DNA of 64,000 nucleotides, from NCBI GenBank assembly GCA_028283855.1, contig JAPWJX010000001.1, positions 124,001 through 188,000 on the forward strand. Reading direction: 5' to 3'. Below the pieces are notes generated by a model that was not told where the DNA came from, made no database searches, and saw only the letters and a list, made by a program, of their open reading frames with translations. The position numbers were made by a program, and so were the translations under genes. Numbering within the stretch: the stretch's first letter is position 1; every line of letters begins with the position of its first letter. This DNA is from Verrucomicrobium sp. (lineage in GTDB: Bacteria > Verrucomicrobiota > Verrucomicrobiia > Methylacidiphilales > GAS474). This document shows, piece by piece, positions 50,838 to 59,815 of this stretch.

Positions 50838-51232
50838 AAACCAAAGAAACTCCCGCGGCTCCCCGCGTCCTCTTGGCCGACGATTCCGGCCTGAACCTCC
50901 TCGTCGCCCAGGCCTTCCTGGAAGGCTTCGGCATCGAGTGCGACATCGTCCGCGACGGCACCGCCGCGCTGGCCAAGGCGCTGGAGGGAGACTACGCCGC
51001 CATCCTCCTGGACATCCAGATGCCGGGCCTGGACGGCTGCGAGGTGGCCCGCCGCGTCCGCGCGCGGGAAGGGAAGGAAGAGGGCCGACGCGTCCCCATC
51101 GTGGCCGTGACCGCCTACACCCGCCCGGACGACCTGGCCCGCTTCCGGGAGGCGGGGATCGACGACTTCCTGGCCAAGCCCTTCGAGCCGAGCCAGCTCA
51201 AGGCGAAGCTGCGGACGATCCTGCCAGGCTGA
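50834..51232 (+). CDS. Single-domain response regulator
   Basis: A 132-aa stand-alone receiver domain. The acidic pocket (RVLLADDSG, D16/D17), phosphorylation site D60 in AAILLDIQMPGLDG, the conserved Thr in VAVTAYT and the Lys in FLAKPFEP are all in place. There is no output domain, so it would act by protein contact in a phosphorelay or chemotaxis-like pathway. It starts at TTG 50834, overlapping the membrane-protein stop; no ATG exists before the receiver fold. Its last 35 nt overlap the convergent LLM gene. No histidine kinase is near. Confidence 0.9.
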   Translation: MKTKETPAAPRVLLADDSGLNLLVAQAFLEGFGIECDIVRDGTAALAKALEGDYAAILLDIQMPGLDGCEVARRVRAREGKEEGRRVPIVAVTAYTRPDDLARFREAGIDDFLAKPFEPSQLKAKLRTILPG

Positions 51233-52232
51233 ATTCTTCCGCGAAGAGCGCGTAGGAGCGGGCGCGCGCGGCGGGGTCGTGGGTCCAGGTCAGGATCGCC
51301 GCCTCGTCCAGCTTCCAGGCGGCCGCCATCTCCCGCAGCCGCCGGCCGACCTGCGCCGCGGTGCCGATCAGGGCGCCCTGCCGCAGCCGCTCCAGGTATT
51401 CCTCCTCCTGCCGCGTCCGGGGCTCGGCGGCGGCCTCCTCCGGGGAAACGAGGGGGCCGAAGACGCCCCGATCCCGGTTCAGCCGCCACCGCTCCCGCGT
51501 GCGGAAGAGGTGCCGCGCCTTTTCCTCCGTCTCCGCCGCCAGCGCCCAGACGCAGACGGAGGCGTAGGGCCGCGGGTGCCGGGCGCTGGGCCGGTAGAGC
51601 CGGTGGTAATCCTCGAAGGCCTCTTCCGCCCCGCGCCCTTCCGAGATGAAGTGGGCCAGGCAGAAGGGGAGGCCAAAGCGGGCCGCCAGCCGCGCCCCGT
51701 CCGTGGTGCTTCCCAGCATCCAGACCTCCGGCGTGAAGGGGCCCTCCGGCAGCGCCTTCACGCCGTGAAAGGGATGGTCCTTCGCCAGGGGCAGGCCGGA
51801 GACCCAGTTCAGCAGGTCGTCCATCTGCGCGGGGAAGGCGTCCCCCGCGCCGGGAAAATCGGGATTGAGGGCGCGGGCCGTCTTTATGTCGCCGCCGGGG
51901 GCGCGGCCCACGCCCAGGTCGATCCGGCCGGGGGCGATCGCCTCCAGGACGCGGAACTGCTCGGCCACCTTCAGGGAGGAGTAGTGGGGCAAAAGGACGC
52001 CCGCGCTGCCCACCCGGATCCGCCGCGTGGTGGCGGCGATCGCCGCGATGAGGATTTCCGGGGCCGACCCGGCGATGCTGTCCAGGTTGTGGTGCTCGGA
52101 GACCCAGAAGCGCCGGTAGCCCAGCTCCTCGCAGCGCCGCGCCATCTCGATCGTCTCCCGGATCGAGACGTCCTGCGGGCGGCCCGCGACGGCGATCGAC
52201 TGGTCCAGGACGGAGAGCGCGAGGGCGGCCAT
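51198..52232 (-). CDS. LLM-class flavin-dependent oxidoreductase (luciferase-like)
   Basis: A 344-aa luciferase-like monooxygenase of the MsnO8/YhbW-like group, using FMNH2 and O2. Homology starts at MAALALSVLDQSIAV (ATG 52232), followed by RRFWVSEHHNLDSIAGSAPEI with the signature Trp-x-x-Glu-His-His, RIRVGSAGVLLPHYSSLKVAEQF, LEAIAPGRIDLGVGRAPGGD and the late VWMLGSTTDGARLAA. The longer frame to 52301 is not supported. It overlaps the end of the response-regulator gene on the opposite strand. The substrate is not predictable. Confidence 0.92.
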   Translation of the reverse strand: MAALALSVLDQSIAVAGRPQDVSIRETIEMARRCEELGYRRFWVSEHHNLDSIAGSAPEILIAAIAATTRRIRVGSAGVLLPHYSSLKVAEQFRVLEAIAPGRIDLGVGRAPGGDIKTARALNPDFPGAGDAFPAQMDDLLNWVSGLPLAKDHPFHGVKALPEGPFTPEVWMLGSTTDGARLAARFGLPFCLAHFISEGRGAEEAFEDYHRLYRPSARHPRPYASVCVWALAAETEEKARHLFRTRERWRLNRDRGVFGPLVSPEEAAAEPRTRQEEEYLERLRQGALIGTAAQVGRRLREMAAAWKLDEAAILTWTHDPAARARSYALFAEEFSLAGSSAASP

Positions 52233-52287
52233 GCGGAAAACGTAGCCTCTTCCCCGGCGTTTTTCCATTTTTGTGCGATAGTGCGGC

Positions 52288-53406
52288 ATGGCACCCGCCA
52301 TTCCCGGCCTGCGCTACGTTTCCGACGAGGGTCCCGGCATCACCCGGCGGCGGCAGGGGAAGGCCTTCGCCTATTTCCGGCCGGACGGAAAGCCCGTCCG
52401 CGACGCGGCGACGCTCCGCCGCATCGCCGCCCTGGTGCTGCCGCCCGCCTGGGAGGGCGTCTGGATCTGTCCTTCCCCCTCCGGCCACATCCAGGCCACC
52501 GGCCGGGACGCGCGGGGCCGGAAGCAATACCGCTACCACGACGCCTGGCGGGCCCACCGCGACCGGGACAAATACGGCCACATGATGGCCTTCGCCCGCG
52601 TGCTCCCGCGCATCCGTGGCCGCGTGCGGCGGGACCTGCGGCAATCCGGCCTGCCCCGGGAGAAGGCGCTGGCCGCCGTCGTCCGCCTGCTGGAGACCAC
52701 CCTCATCCGGGTGGGCAACGACGAATACGCGCGGGAAAACCACTCCTACGGGCTGACTACCCTGCACAACAGCCATGCGCGCGTCCGGGGGCCGCGCATC
52801 GAATTTGCCTTCCGGGGGAAGAGCGGCAAGCAGCACCGCATCGAGGTCGACGACCCCCGGCTGGCCCGCATCGTCCGCCGCTGCCAGGAGCTGCCCGGCC
52901 AGGAGCTCTTCTGCTACCTGGACGGGGAGGGCCGCGCCCGCGACATCGGCTCCCAGGACGTGAACGATTACCTGCGCGCCGCCTCCGGCGGGGACTACAC
53001 GGCCAAGGACTTCCGCACCTGGATCGGCACCGTGCTGGCGGCCGTCGCCCTGCGGGAATTGGAAGAGGTCACCTCCGCCAGCCAGGCCCGGAAGAACATC
53101 GCCGCCGTCGTCCAGAGCGTCTCCAAGGTGCTGGGAAACACGCCCGCCGTCTGCCGGAAATGCTATATCCACCCGGAGATCTTCGACGCCTATGTGGAGG
53201 GAGCCACCCTCCAGGCCGTCTCCCGCCGCATCGGGGAGGACCTGGGCCGTTCCCTGGGCCGCCTCCGCCCGGTGGAGGCGGCGGTGCTGGCCCTTCTGCA
53301 GAAGCGGCTCCGCGCCGCGCAAATTGCAGGGAAGGGGAAGGGAATTTCCCTGCTGCATAAGAGAGGAAAAGGCCGCGGCACACATCCTGCACGCCTGGAG
53401 GGATGA
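52288..53406 (+). CDS. DNA topoisomerase IB (poxvirus-like)
   Basis: A 372-aa bacterial type IB topoisomerase. It starts with the N-terminal domain (GLRYVSDEGPGITRRRQGKA; PPAWEGVWICPSPSGHIQATG; GRKQYRYHDAWRAHRD), followed by the catalytic domain with VRLLETTLIRVGNDEYARENHSYGL (catalytic Arg in IRVGN), the Lys/Arg-containing hairpin FRGKSGKQHRIEV, DFRTWIGT and the nucleophile Y293 in CRKCYIHPEIF. It relaxes supercoils through a 3'-phosphotyrosine link. The C-terminus is basic. The ohr-like gene starts within its stop (ATGA), so they share a message. Confidence 0.96.
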   Translation: MAPAIPGLRYVSDEGPGITRRRQGKAFAYFRPDGKPVRDAATLRRIAALVLPPAWEGVWICPSPSGHIQATGRDARGRKQYRYHDAWRAHRDRDKYGHMMAFARVLPRIRGRVRRDLRQSGLPREKALAAVVRLLETTLIRVGNDEYARENHSYGLTTLHNSHARVRGPRIEFAFRGKSGKQHRIEVDDPRLARIVRRCQELPGQELFCYLDGEGRARDIGSQDVNDYLRAASGGDYTAKDFRTWIGTVLAAVALRELEEVTSASQARKNIAAVVQSVSKVLGNTPAVCRKCYIHPEIFDAYVEGATLQAVSRRIGEDLGRSLGRLRPVEAAVLALLQKRLRAAQIAGKGKGISLLHKRGKGRGTHPARLEG

Positions 53407-53840
53407 GTGCGTTAACCGCGAATGAACGAAAAGTCGTCTACACCGCCGAGGTGGTGAACCAGGGAGGCCGGGAGGGGACCGCCGAGTCCGAAAACGGCGG
53501 CCTGCGCGTCTCCCTGGTGCCGCCGTCCCAATCGGAGGACGGGCACGAGGGGACCAACCCCGAGCAGCTCTACGCTGCCGCCTACGGCGCCTGCTTCCAC
53601 GCCGCGCTGGACAACGCCGCGGAGAAGGCGGGCTTCCCGATCAAGGGCTCCACCGTCACCGCCCGCGTGACCCTCTACGAGGACCACCAGGGCGGCTACG
53701 AACTGGGCGTCGAGCTGCGCGCCAGCCTGCCCGGCATCCCGGAGGCGCAGGCGGAGCGGCTGCTCCACCAGGCCCACACGACCTGCCCCTATTCCAAGGC
53801 CGTGCGCGGCAACGTCGACGTCCGCCTGACCCTGGATTAG
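53403..53840 (+). CDS. Ohr/OsmC family peroxidase-like protein
   Basis: A 145-aa Ohr-type organic hydroperoxide reductase. The two reactive cysteines are present: YAAAYGACFHAALDNAA (peroxidatic) and HTTCPYSKAVRGN (resolving), plus GTNPEQLYAAAYGAC, the Ohr signature. It reduces organic hydroperoxides with lipoyl or thiol donors in the cytoplasm. The ATG overlaps the topoisomerase IB stop by 4 nt. No OhrR regulator is adjacent. Confidence 0.94.
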   Translation: MSALTANERKVVYTAEVVNQGGREGTAESENGGLRVSLVPPSQSEDGHEGTNPEQLYAAAYGACFHAALDNAAEKAGFPIKGSTVTARVTLYEDHQGGYELGVELRASLPGIPEAQAERLLHQAHTTCPYSKAVRGNVDVRLTLD

Positions 53841-53853
53841 GTTTGCAAAAACG

Positions 53854-53877
53854 GGGGGCTTCCCTTGGATAGCCCCC
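53854..53877 (+). promoter_or_regulatory. Hairpin abutting the start codon of the next membrane-protein gene
   Basis: GGGGGCT-(10 nt)-AGCCCCC, 7-bp GC-rich stem whose 3' arm ends immediately before the ATG at 53878. It lacks a T-tract, so it is not a normal intrinsic terminator; it would hide the G-rich ribosome-site-like sequence in its 5' arm. Confidence 0.5.
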
Positions 53878-55608
53878 ATGTTTTCCCGGCCTAGATACGG
53901 GGCCATCCTGGCCGTCCTGTTCGCGGCGATCGGGGTCCTTGCCCTGGCGCGATTCTGGGGCATGGGCCTCTTCTTTTGGGATTCCTTGACCTGCCACGTC
54001 AACGGGGCCAAGTGGCTGGCAGACGGCCCTTCGGCCTTCTGGGCCGATATCTGGCACGGCATGGTGGAGATGGGGCGCTTCCAAGCGTTTCTCCAGATCG
54101 TCTGTAACCTCCTATTCTGCGCAATCGACTTCAAGTTGAGCCCCGACGCCAATGCGTGGTGGCCTCTCTTCGGCCTGACGACGTTCCTTTCCCTGGCGGT
54201 CTTCAGCTGGGGGGTCGGAGCCTATCTGGAATCGGCCCTCGCCGGAGGGCTCGTCTTCGTGGCCGTCATGTCCGGCGTCACGCTGAACCTGGACGGGCAC
54301 CTCTTCGACACCTGGCCCAACTTCGCCGTGTGCTTCGCCTTCTGGGGCGCTGCGCTGGCCTGCGAGCGTCGCCCGTTCCGGCTCTGGGCGGCGCTGTTCT
54401 ATTTCCTGGCCATCTGCCTGGGAAACGAGGCGATGGTTCTCTTCGTCCTGGGACTGGCCGGAGGGCGCTTTCTCTGCCTGCGCGGGAAGGACCGCCTCCG
54501 GGAGTGTGCCGTGCCCGTGCTGGGCTCCACGCTCTTCGTTCTCTGCTTCGTCGGCTTCCGGCATTGGTTCCCCTCCCGCTATGAGGGGACCATGCTCTCC
54601 CTGAGCGAGCCGTGGCACTCCTTCCTAACCTGGCGGAACATCTCCGTTTCCCAGCTGCCGGGCTACGACTTCCTGCGCCTGACGGTCATGCACGGGCGGC
54701 AGTTCGGAGGATTCCTTTTGGTCTTGGGGCATCATCCGGGGTGGATCGCCCTCCTGGCCGCCTTCGCCGCCGCGTGCGTCGGCGCCGCCTGGTTCCTGTT
54801 GCAGGGAAGCCGGAAGGAAAACCGGGAGCCCGCGTCCTTCGCGAAGGAAACGGCCTTGATCTGGGGCCTGGCGATCGGCGTCCTGCTGAACAACATCCCC
54901 CTGGCCGTCACGCCGAAGTACCGGGAATGGTTCCGCTCCGCCCATCACGGTTTCTATTATCTCTACAGCTTTTACGGCTATGCAGCGCTCTGCGTCATTG
55001 CCGTCCTGCTCTTTTGGCGGGTCCGGACGAGGAAGTGGGCGGTCGTGGCCCTCCTGGTTTTCATCGGGCTAAACGCCGTGACCAGCGGCCTCAGCTCCCG
55101 CTACTACCTGGCGGAGATCACCCGCCTGAGCGGGCATTGGTCGCTCTTTGAAAGCCTGGCCGGGCGCGGTGACATTTTCCCGTCGGACCGCGTGTGTCAC
55201 GTGGTCGCTCCGCAATTCCGCAATCTGCCGGGCATGAAGCGGCTGGGCGTCTACCGGGAGCTGAAGGCGCGGATTCTCGGCCTTCCGGCGGTCCGGGTCG
55301 ATTTCCTCGAAAAGGCGCCGGAGCATCTCCAGCCGGGAGAGAACTACTACCTCCTGAGCCTGGACGACACCCTTTCCAATCCCCTACAAAGCCGCGCCGT
55401 CCTCCGGCTGGCTTCCTGGCCTTCCGGTCCGGTGGTGAAGGGGTCGATCTGGATTTTCGCCAATCCGGCCGGGAAAAGCGGGATCGATCGCCGAGTTTAT
55501 CCGAAAGCGCTGAAGGATTTCAGGGAGACATCACTTTCTCCCAGTCACAAGATAATTCGCTTGGATGATTTTGAGGGAGGTCTTGCTGATTGGAAAATCA
55601 AACCTTGA
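53878..55608 (+). CDS. Large polytopic membrane protein, possible GT-C-type glycosyltransferase
   Basis: A 576-aa protein with about 10-11 membrane helices in the first 430 residues, then a soluble C-terminal domain (about 430-576). The first periplasmic loop includes FFWDSLTCHVNGAKWLADG, where acidic residues after TM1 resemble the catalytic region of GT-C transferases, but no family is certain. It lies at the head of the polysaccharide locus, 37 nt after the ohr-like gene, with a hairpin adjoining its ATG. Its GC content drops near the end (after about 55490), grading into the AT-richer next gene. A role in surface-glycan assembly is inferred from context. Confidence 0.65.
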   Translation: MFSRPRYGAILAVLFAAIGVLALARFWGMGLFFWDSLTCHVNGAKWLADGPSAFWADIWHGMVEMGRFQAFLQIVCNLLFCAIDFKLSPDANAWWPLFGLTTFLSLAVFSWGVGAYLESALAGGLVFVAVMSGVTLNLDGHLFDTWPNFAVCFAFWGAALACERRPFRLWAALFYFLAICLGNEAMVLFVLGLAGGRFLCLRGKDRLRECAVPVLGSTLFVLCFVGFRHWFPSRYEGTMLSLSEPWHSFLTWRNISVSQLPGYDFLRLTVMHGRQFGGFLLVLGHHPGWIALLAAFAAACVGAAWFLLQGSRKENREPASFAKETALIWGLAIGVLLNNIPLAVTPKYREWFRSAHHGFYYLYSFYGYAALCVIAVLLFWRVRTRKWAVVALLVFIGLNAVTSGLSSRYYLAEITRLSGHWSLFESLAGRGDIFPSDRVCHVVAPQFRNLPGMKRLGVYRELKARILGLPAVRVDFLEKAPEHLQPGENYYLLSLDDTLSNPLQSRAVLRLASWPSGPVVKGSIWIFANPAGKSGIDRRVYPKALKDFRETSLSPSHKIIRLDDFEGGLADWKIKP

Positions 55609-55722
55609 GAGGAATTGTGAAAGAAAGAAAAGGGGTGGCAAGTTTCGATTCTTTCTGCGACGGAGAGCGTGCATCCAAAATAAGATTGCTAAAGATAATG
55701 GCTCAACCTTGGATGACGCGCC

Positions 55723-57909
55723 ATGGCCCCGGTTTTTACATCTTTCTCCAAAGTGCTTTTTCGGCGTGAAATTGGCGCTGTCTCAGTCCTCTCGCTTTTA
55801 ATCATATTGAGCTGGTGTCTCTATTATGGACGATGGCCGGCAACGGATAGTTTTCGGCTTCCTCCCTACTATCAGGGGGACGCTCTTCTCATCATGGGGG
55901 CGGCAAAAGGATTTAGTGAAGTGCCGCCCCCCTGGCATCTAAAAATTCGACGCCTGGGTGCGCCTTTTGCGGCAAATTGGGATGATTATCCCATGACGGA
56001 AAAGCTAATTTATTATCCCTTAGGCTTGCTGGATCGTTTTTTGGATCCGGGAGTTGCTGCCAATGTGGGGTTGATATGCGCGCATCTCTTCTGTGGCTTT
56101 GGTTTCTATATTGCGGCCCGTTATTTTGGGGCCGACTGCATTTTGGCGGTGGGCTTTTCCCTTTTATATGCCCTTTCCTATTACATTTTCATACGGGGAT
56201 GGGGCCACATTGTGTTGAGTTGTTATGGGCATCTCCCTCTTATGCTGGTGATCTTTGATCAGGCCTTGAAAGAGCGAGCACATAGGCGACCTTGGGCCGT
56301 ATGGGGGGCGGCAGGAATCGCGGCAGCTTCTGCTTTGCTTAATCCCTATTACTGGTTTTTTTTCCTGGCGATGGCCGGACTGATCGGCTTGGTATGGATT
56401 GCGCGCGGCTCAGCAGGAGAAGGGGTGTATGCCTTGGGTTGCATGGCAGGATCTGTCGTTATATTTTTCCTGGGTCAGACAGATTACTACCTCAACGCTT
56501 GGCGTCATGGGTCAAATCATGACGCGGTCAGTCGATCACTGAATGCCATTTTGGAAAACGGGCTGAGGCTTCCCAGCCTTATTTGGCCTTCATTTCACTA
56601 TATCAGACCGTGGTCGGATTTTGCTGTTCGTCATTATTTTTCTCAAGCATGGCCTATTGGGGAGGGGATTAGTCCTTTCCTTGGCATCGCGGGGGTTTTG
56701 GGCCTGGTATGCTTGACCTGCGCGTGCTTCGTCAAGGCGTCACGAGGAAAACCTGTTCCCGTGGAGGGATGGGCTGCTGCATTCGCGATGGCTTTCGCGA
56801 CATTGGGGGGGCTGGATTATCTCATGGGCAGCTTTGGCTTCGTGCTGCTGAGAAGCGTGAATCGTTACTCCATCATTATATTGACCTGTGTACTAATTTT
56901 TTTATCAGCTCGTCTTTTCCCACGCCTCCCTAAGCTGACGAAATACGCTTGCTTGATTCTTTTGCTGTTATTAAGCGCGGGGGAAATTACAATGCTTCAA
57001 CGGAGTTTTCTTCCGGCTTGGAGGGAAATTGGCCCGCGCGTTCACTCTGATCGTGTTTTCTCCAAAAAATTGGAAGGGCTTCTGCCGCGCGGCGCCGCTA
57101 TTTTCCTATTGCCGGTTTGGGTTTTTCCGGAGGCCGTGCCTCAGGGAGACATGCCAGATTATGATCACTTCCGAACCTATGTGTGGTCGGATCATTTGCG
57201 CTTTAGCTACGGTTCCGACCGCGGTCGAAGGCGGGAGCAATGGCAAAGCGAAGCCGCCCAACAACCTCCGGTCGAAATGATCCGCCGTCTGGAAAAGGCG
57301 GGTTTTTCCGCCCTAGTCATCGAACGTAAAGCTTATTGCGATAATGGCGCGGAAATAGAGCGTGGACTTCGACAGGCGGGAATAGGCGTGCTTGTTGATT
57401 CGCCGGACCGTGAGTTAGTAGCCTACCGATTGACGCCTGAAGGTCATCCCGAGGTGCCGTTTCCAACCAATCCCACTCTTGTTTTGGGCGGAGATTTTTA
57501 TGGATGGGAAACTGAAAAAAAAGCGGGATCGCGGTGGTCGTGGGCGTCTAGATCAGCAAAGCTCCATCTTTTTGCGGGCACTCCCCAGAGTTCAGTCGTT
57601 CTTACGTTTCGATTGAATGGACTGAAATCTCAAAAAATCATTTTTTTTCTCGATGGAAAGCAAGTGGGTGAGCCCCTTCGCTTGCCAGAGGCGGCGAGTC
57701 GCTATGTGGTTTTACGGTGGACTCCTGCAAAGGAAAAAACCGTTCTGCAATTGAGAACCGACACTACCGGCAAGCGCCTTCAATTGGCGAATGATACCCG
57801 TGTCATCGCTTTTGGTGTTTTTGATCCAGAGCTTAAAGTAGTGCCAGGAGTTTTGCCGGAGCCTTTAATCACTGTTTTGGAGAGTAAACCGCAAGTGATG
57901 ATCAAATGA
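55723..57909 (+). CDS. Large membrane protein (YfhO/GT-C-like) in AT-richer DNA
   Basis: A 728-aa protein with about 11-12 membrane helices over residues 18-425 and a soluble domain of about 300 residues at the end. The first outside loop ([16 protein letters not shown]) and [22 protein letters not shown] contain acidic pairs like those of GT-C or YfhO-type proteins; the tail (about 560-728) looks like a beta-sandwich carbohydrate-binding region ([24 protein letters not shown] in parts). Base composition and codon use are markedly more AT-rich than all other genes here, a sign of recent transfer. The only in-frame start near the conserved part is ATG 55723. It overlaps rfbF by 4 nt. Sugar substrate unknown. 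Confidence 0.65.
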   Translation: MAPVFTSFSKVLFRREIGAVSVLSLLIILSWCLYYGRWPATDSFRLPPYYQGDALLIMGAAKGFSEVPPPWHLKIRRLGAPFAANWDDYPMTEKLIYYPLGLLDRFLDPGVAANVGLICAHLFCGFGFYIAARYFGADCILAVGFSLLYALSYYIFIRGWGHIVLSCYGHLPLMLVIFDQALKERAHRRPWAVWGAAGIAAASALLNPYYWFFFLAMAGLIGLVWIARGSAGEGVYALGCMAGSVVIFFLGQTDYYLNAWRHGSNHDAVSRSLNAILENGLRLPSLIWPSFHYIRPWSDFAVRHYFSQAWPIGEGISPFLGIAGVLGLVCLTCACFVKASRGKPVPVEGWAAAFAMAFATLGGLDYLMGSFGFVLLRSVNRYSIIILTCVLIFLSARLFPRLPKLTKYACLILLLLLSAGEITMLQRSFLPAWREIGPRVHSDRVFSKKLEGLLPRGAAIFLLPVWVFPEAVPQGDMPDYDHFRTYVWSDHLRFSYGSDRGRRREQWQSEAAQQPPVEMIRRLEKAGFSALVIERKAYCDNGAEIERGLRQAGIGVLVDSPDRELVAYRLTPEGHPEVPFPTNPTLVLGGDFYGWETEKKAGSRWSWASRSAKLHLFAGTPQSSVVLTFRLNGLKSQKIIFFLDGKQVGEPLRLPEAASRYVVLRWTPAKEKTVLQLRTDTTGKRLQLANDTRVIAFGVFDPELKVVPGVLPEPLITVLESKPQVMIK

Positions 57910-58679
57910 TGAAAGCGGTGATTCTAGCGGGCGGCCTCGGCACCCGTTTGGCGGAGGAGACGGCGACCCGGCCCAAGCCGATGGTGGAGATCGGCGGCCG
58001 GCCGATCCTCTGGCACATCATGAAGACCTACTCCGCCCACGGCATCCACGACTTCGTGATCTGCGCGGGCTACAAGGGGTACATGATCAAGGAGTACTTC
58101 TCCAATTACTTCCTCCACATGTCCGACGTCACCTTCGACATGCGGCACAACAAGATGGAGGTCCACCAGCGCCGCGCCGAGCCGTGGCAGGTCACCATCG
58201 TCGACACGGGGGAGGAGACCCTGACCGGCGGCCGCCTGCGCCGCGTTCGGGAATACGTCGGCGATGAGACCTTCTGCTTCACCTACGGCGACGGCGTGGG
58301 CGACGTCGACATCGCCGCCCTGGTCGCCTTCCACAAGAAACAGAAGACCCACGCCACCCTGACCGCCGTGCAGCCGCCGGGCCGCTTCGGCGCGCTGGAG
58401 ATCGGCGGCGACGCCCGCATCGCCACCTTCCGGGAGAAGCCCCAGGGGGACGGCAGCTGGATCAACGGCGGCTACTTCGTCCTGGAGCCGGAGGTCTTCT
58501 CCCACCTCCACGAGGACAAGGACGTCTGGGAGCGCCGCCCGCTGGAGGAATTGGCCGGGGCGGGGCAGCTTTCCGCCTACAAGCACGGCGGCTTCTGGCA
58601 GCCGATGGATACCATCCGCGACAAGCTCCACCTGGAAGAATTGTGGGCCTCCGGCACCGCGCCGTGGAAAAAGTGGTAG
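57906..58679 (+). CDS. rfbF: Glucose-1-phosphate cytidylyltransferase
   Basis: A 257-aa nucleotidyltransferase that makes CDP-glucose from CTP and glucose-1-phosphate, the first step to CDP-dideoxyhexoses. The signature [23 protein letters not shown] is at the start, followed by [32 protein letters not shown] (metal-binding Asp), and [13 protein letters not shown] with the closing [12 protein letters not shown]. Length is that of RfbF/AscA. Composition returns sharply to the high-GC norm at its start. rfbG and rfbH follow in pathway order. Confidence 0.96.
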   Translation: MMKAVILAGGLGTRLAEETATRPKPMVEIGGRPILWHIMKTYSAHGIHDFVICAGYKGYMIKEYFSNYFLHMSDVTFDMRHNKMEVHQRRAEPWQVTIVDTGEETLTGGRLRRVREYVGDETFCFTYGDGVGDVDIAALVAFHKKQKTHATLTAVQPPGRFGALEIGGDARIATFREKPQGDGSWINGGYFVLEPEVFSHLHEDKDVWERRPLEELAGAGQLSAYKHGGFWQPMDTIRDKLHLEELWASGTAPWKKW

Positions 58680-58688
58680 GATCCGGCC

Positions 58689-59804
58689 ATGGCCTTCGCT
58701 GACGTCTACCGCGGCCGCCGCGTCCTGGTCACCGGGCACACCGGGTTCAAGGGGGCGTGGCTTTCCGAGTGGCTCCTGGGCCTCGGCGCCCAGGTGGAGG
58801 GCCTGGCCCTGCCGCCGCCGACCGATCCCGCCCTCTTCGACCAGCTGGGCCTGGCCGGGCGGATGAAGCACCGCCTGGGCGACATCCGGGACCAGGCCCT
58901 GGTCGAGGCCGCCGTGAGGGAAGCCGCGCCTGACTTCGTCTTCCATTTGGCCGCGCAGCCGCTGGTCCGCTACTCCTACCAGGAACCGGTGGAGACATAC
59001 GCCGTGAACGTCCTGGGCACCGCCCACGTCCTCGACGCCGTCCGCAAGGCGGGCCGCCCCTGCACGGTCGTCGCCGTGACGACTGACAAGTGCTACGAGA
59101 ACCGCGAGTGGGTCCACAGCTACCGGGAAGAGGACCCCATGGGCGGCTGGGACCCTTATAGCTCCTCCAAGGGCGCCGCCGAGCTGGTCATCGCCGCCTA
59201 CCGCCGCTCCTTCTTCTCCGCGCCCGATTCCCCCGTCCGCCTGGCCTCCGGCCGTGCGGGCAACGTCATCGGGGGAGGGGACTGGGCCGCCGACCGCATC
59301 GTCCCCGACTGCGTGAAGGCCCTGGTCGCCGGAAAGACGATCCCCGTCCGCAACCGCCTGGCCACCCGTCCCTGGCAGCACGTCCTGGAGCCGCTGGGCG
59401 GTTACCTGTGGCTCGGCGCCTGCCTGGCCAAGCCGGAGCTGGCCCGCCTGCCTCAGCACGTCCGGGAGGGCTTCAACTTCGGCCCCGGCCTCGACTCCAA
59501 CCGCCCCGTCTCCGAGCTGGTGGAGGAAATCCTCCGCCACTGGCCCGGCCGCTGGGAGGACGGCACCGATCCCGCCGCCCCGCATGAGGCCTCCCTCCTG
59601 AATCTGGCCGTCGATAAGGCCCGGCACGTCCTCGACTGGCGGCCCGTCTGGGCCTTTGCCCCCACGGTGGAAAAGACGATCGCCTGGTACCGCCAGGCCC
59701 GGGAAGGCAAATTCGACGCCTTGGCCTTCACCCGCGGGCAAATCGCTGCTTACGAGGCGGACGCCCGTTCTCAGGGCTTGGCGTGGGCGGCCACTTCAGG
59801 TTAG
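58689..59804 (+). CDS. rfbG: CDP-glucose 4,6-dehydratase
   Basis: A 371-aa extended SDR that converts CDP-glucose to CDP-4-keto-6-deoxyglucose. The Rossmann motif is VTGHTGFKGAWLSEWL (residues 14-29), then HLAAQPLVRYSYQEPVETYAVN, the catalytic TTDKCYENREW and YSSSK in WDPYSSSKGAAEL, and GNVIGGGDWAADRIVPD. All are typical of RfbG/AscB. It starts 9 nt after rfbF and precedes rfbH, forming the standard CDP-sugar order. Confidence 0.96.
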   Translation: MAFADVYRGRRVLVTGHTGFKGAWLSEWLLGLGAQVEGLALPPPTDPALFDQLGLAGRMKHRLGDIRDQALVEAAVREAAPDFVFHLAAQPLVRYSYQEPVETYAVNVLGTAHVLDAVRKAGRPCTVVAVTTDKCYENREWVHSYREEDPMGGWDPYSSSKGAAELVIAAYRRSFFSAPDSPVRLASGRAGNVIGGGDWAADRIVPDCVKALVAGKTIPVRNRLATRPWQHVLEPLGGYLWLGACLAKPELARLPQHVREGFNFGPGLDSNRPVSELVEEILRHWPGRWEDGTDPAAPHEASLLNLAVDKARHVLDWRPVWAFAPTVEKTIAWYRQAREGKFDALAFTRGQIAAYEADARSQGLAWAATSG

Positions 59805-59815
59805 CTGACTGGCCC

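Noticed and set aside
55565-55801. 78-aa plus-strand ORF overlapping the end of the 576-aa membrane protein
   Set aside because: Starts inside the previous gene and ends inside the next in another frame; no ribosome site or domain.
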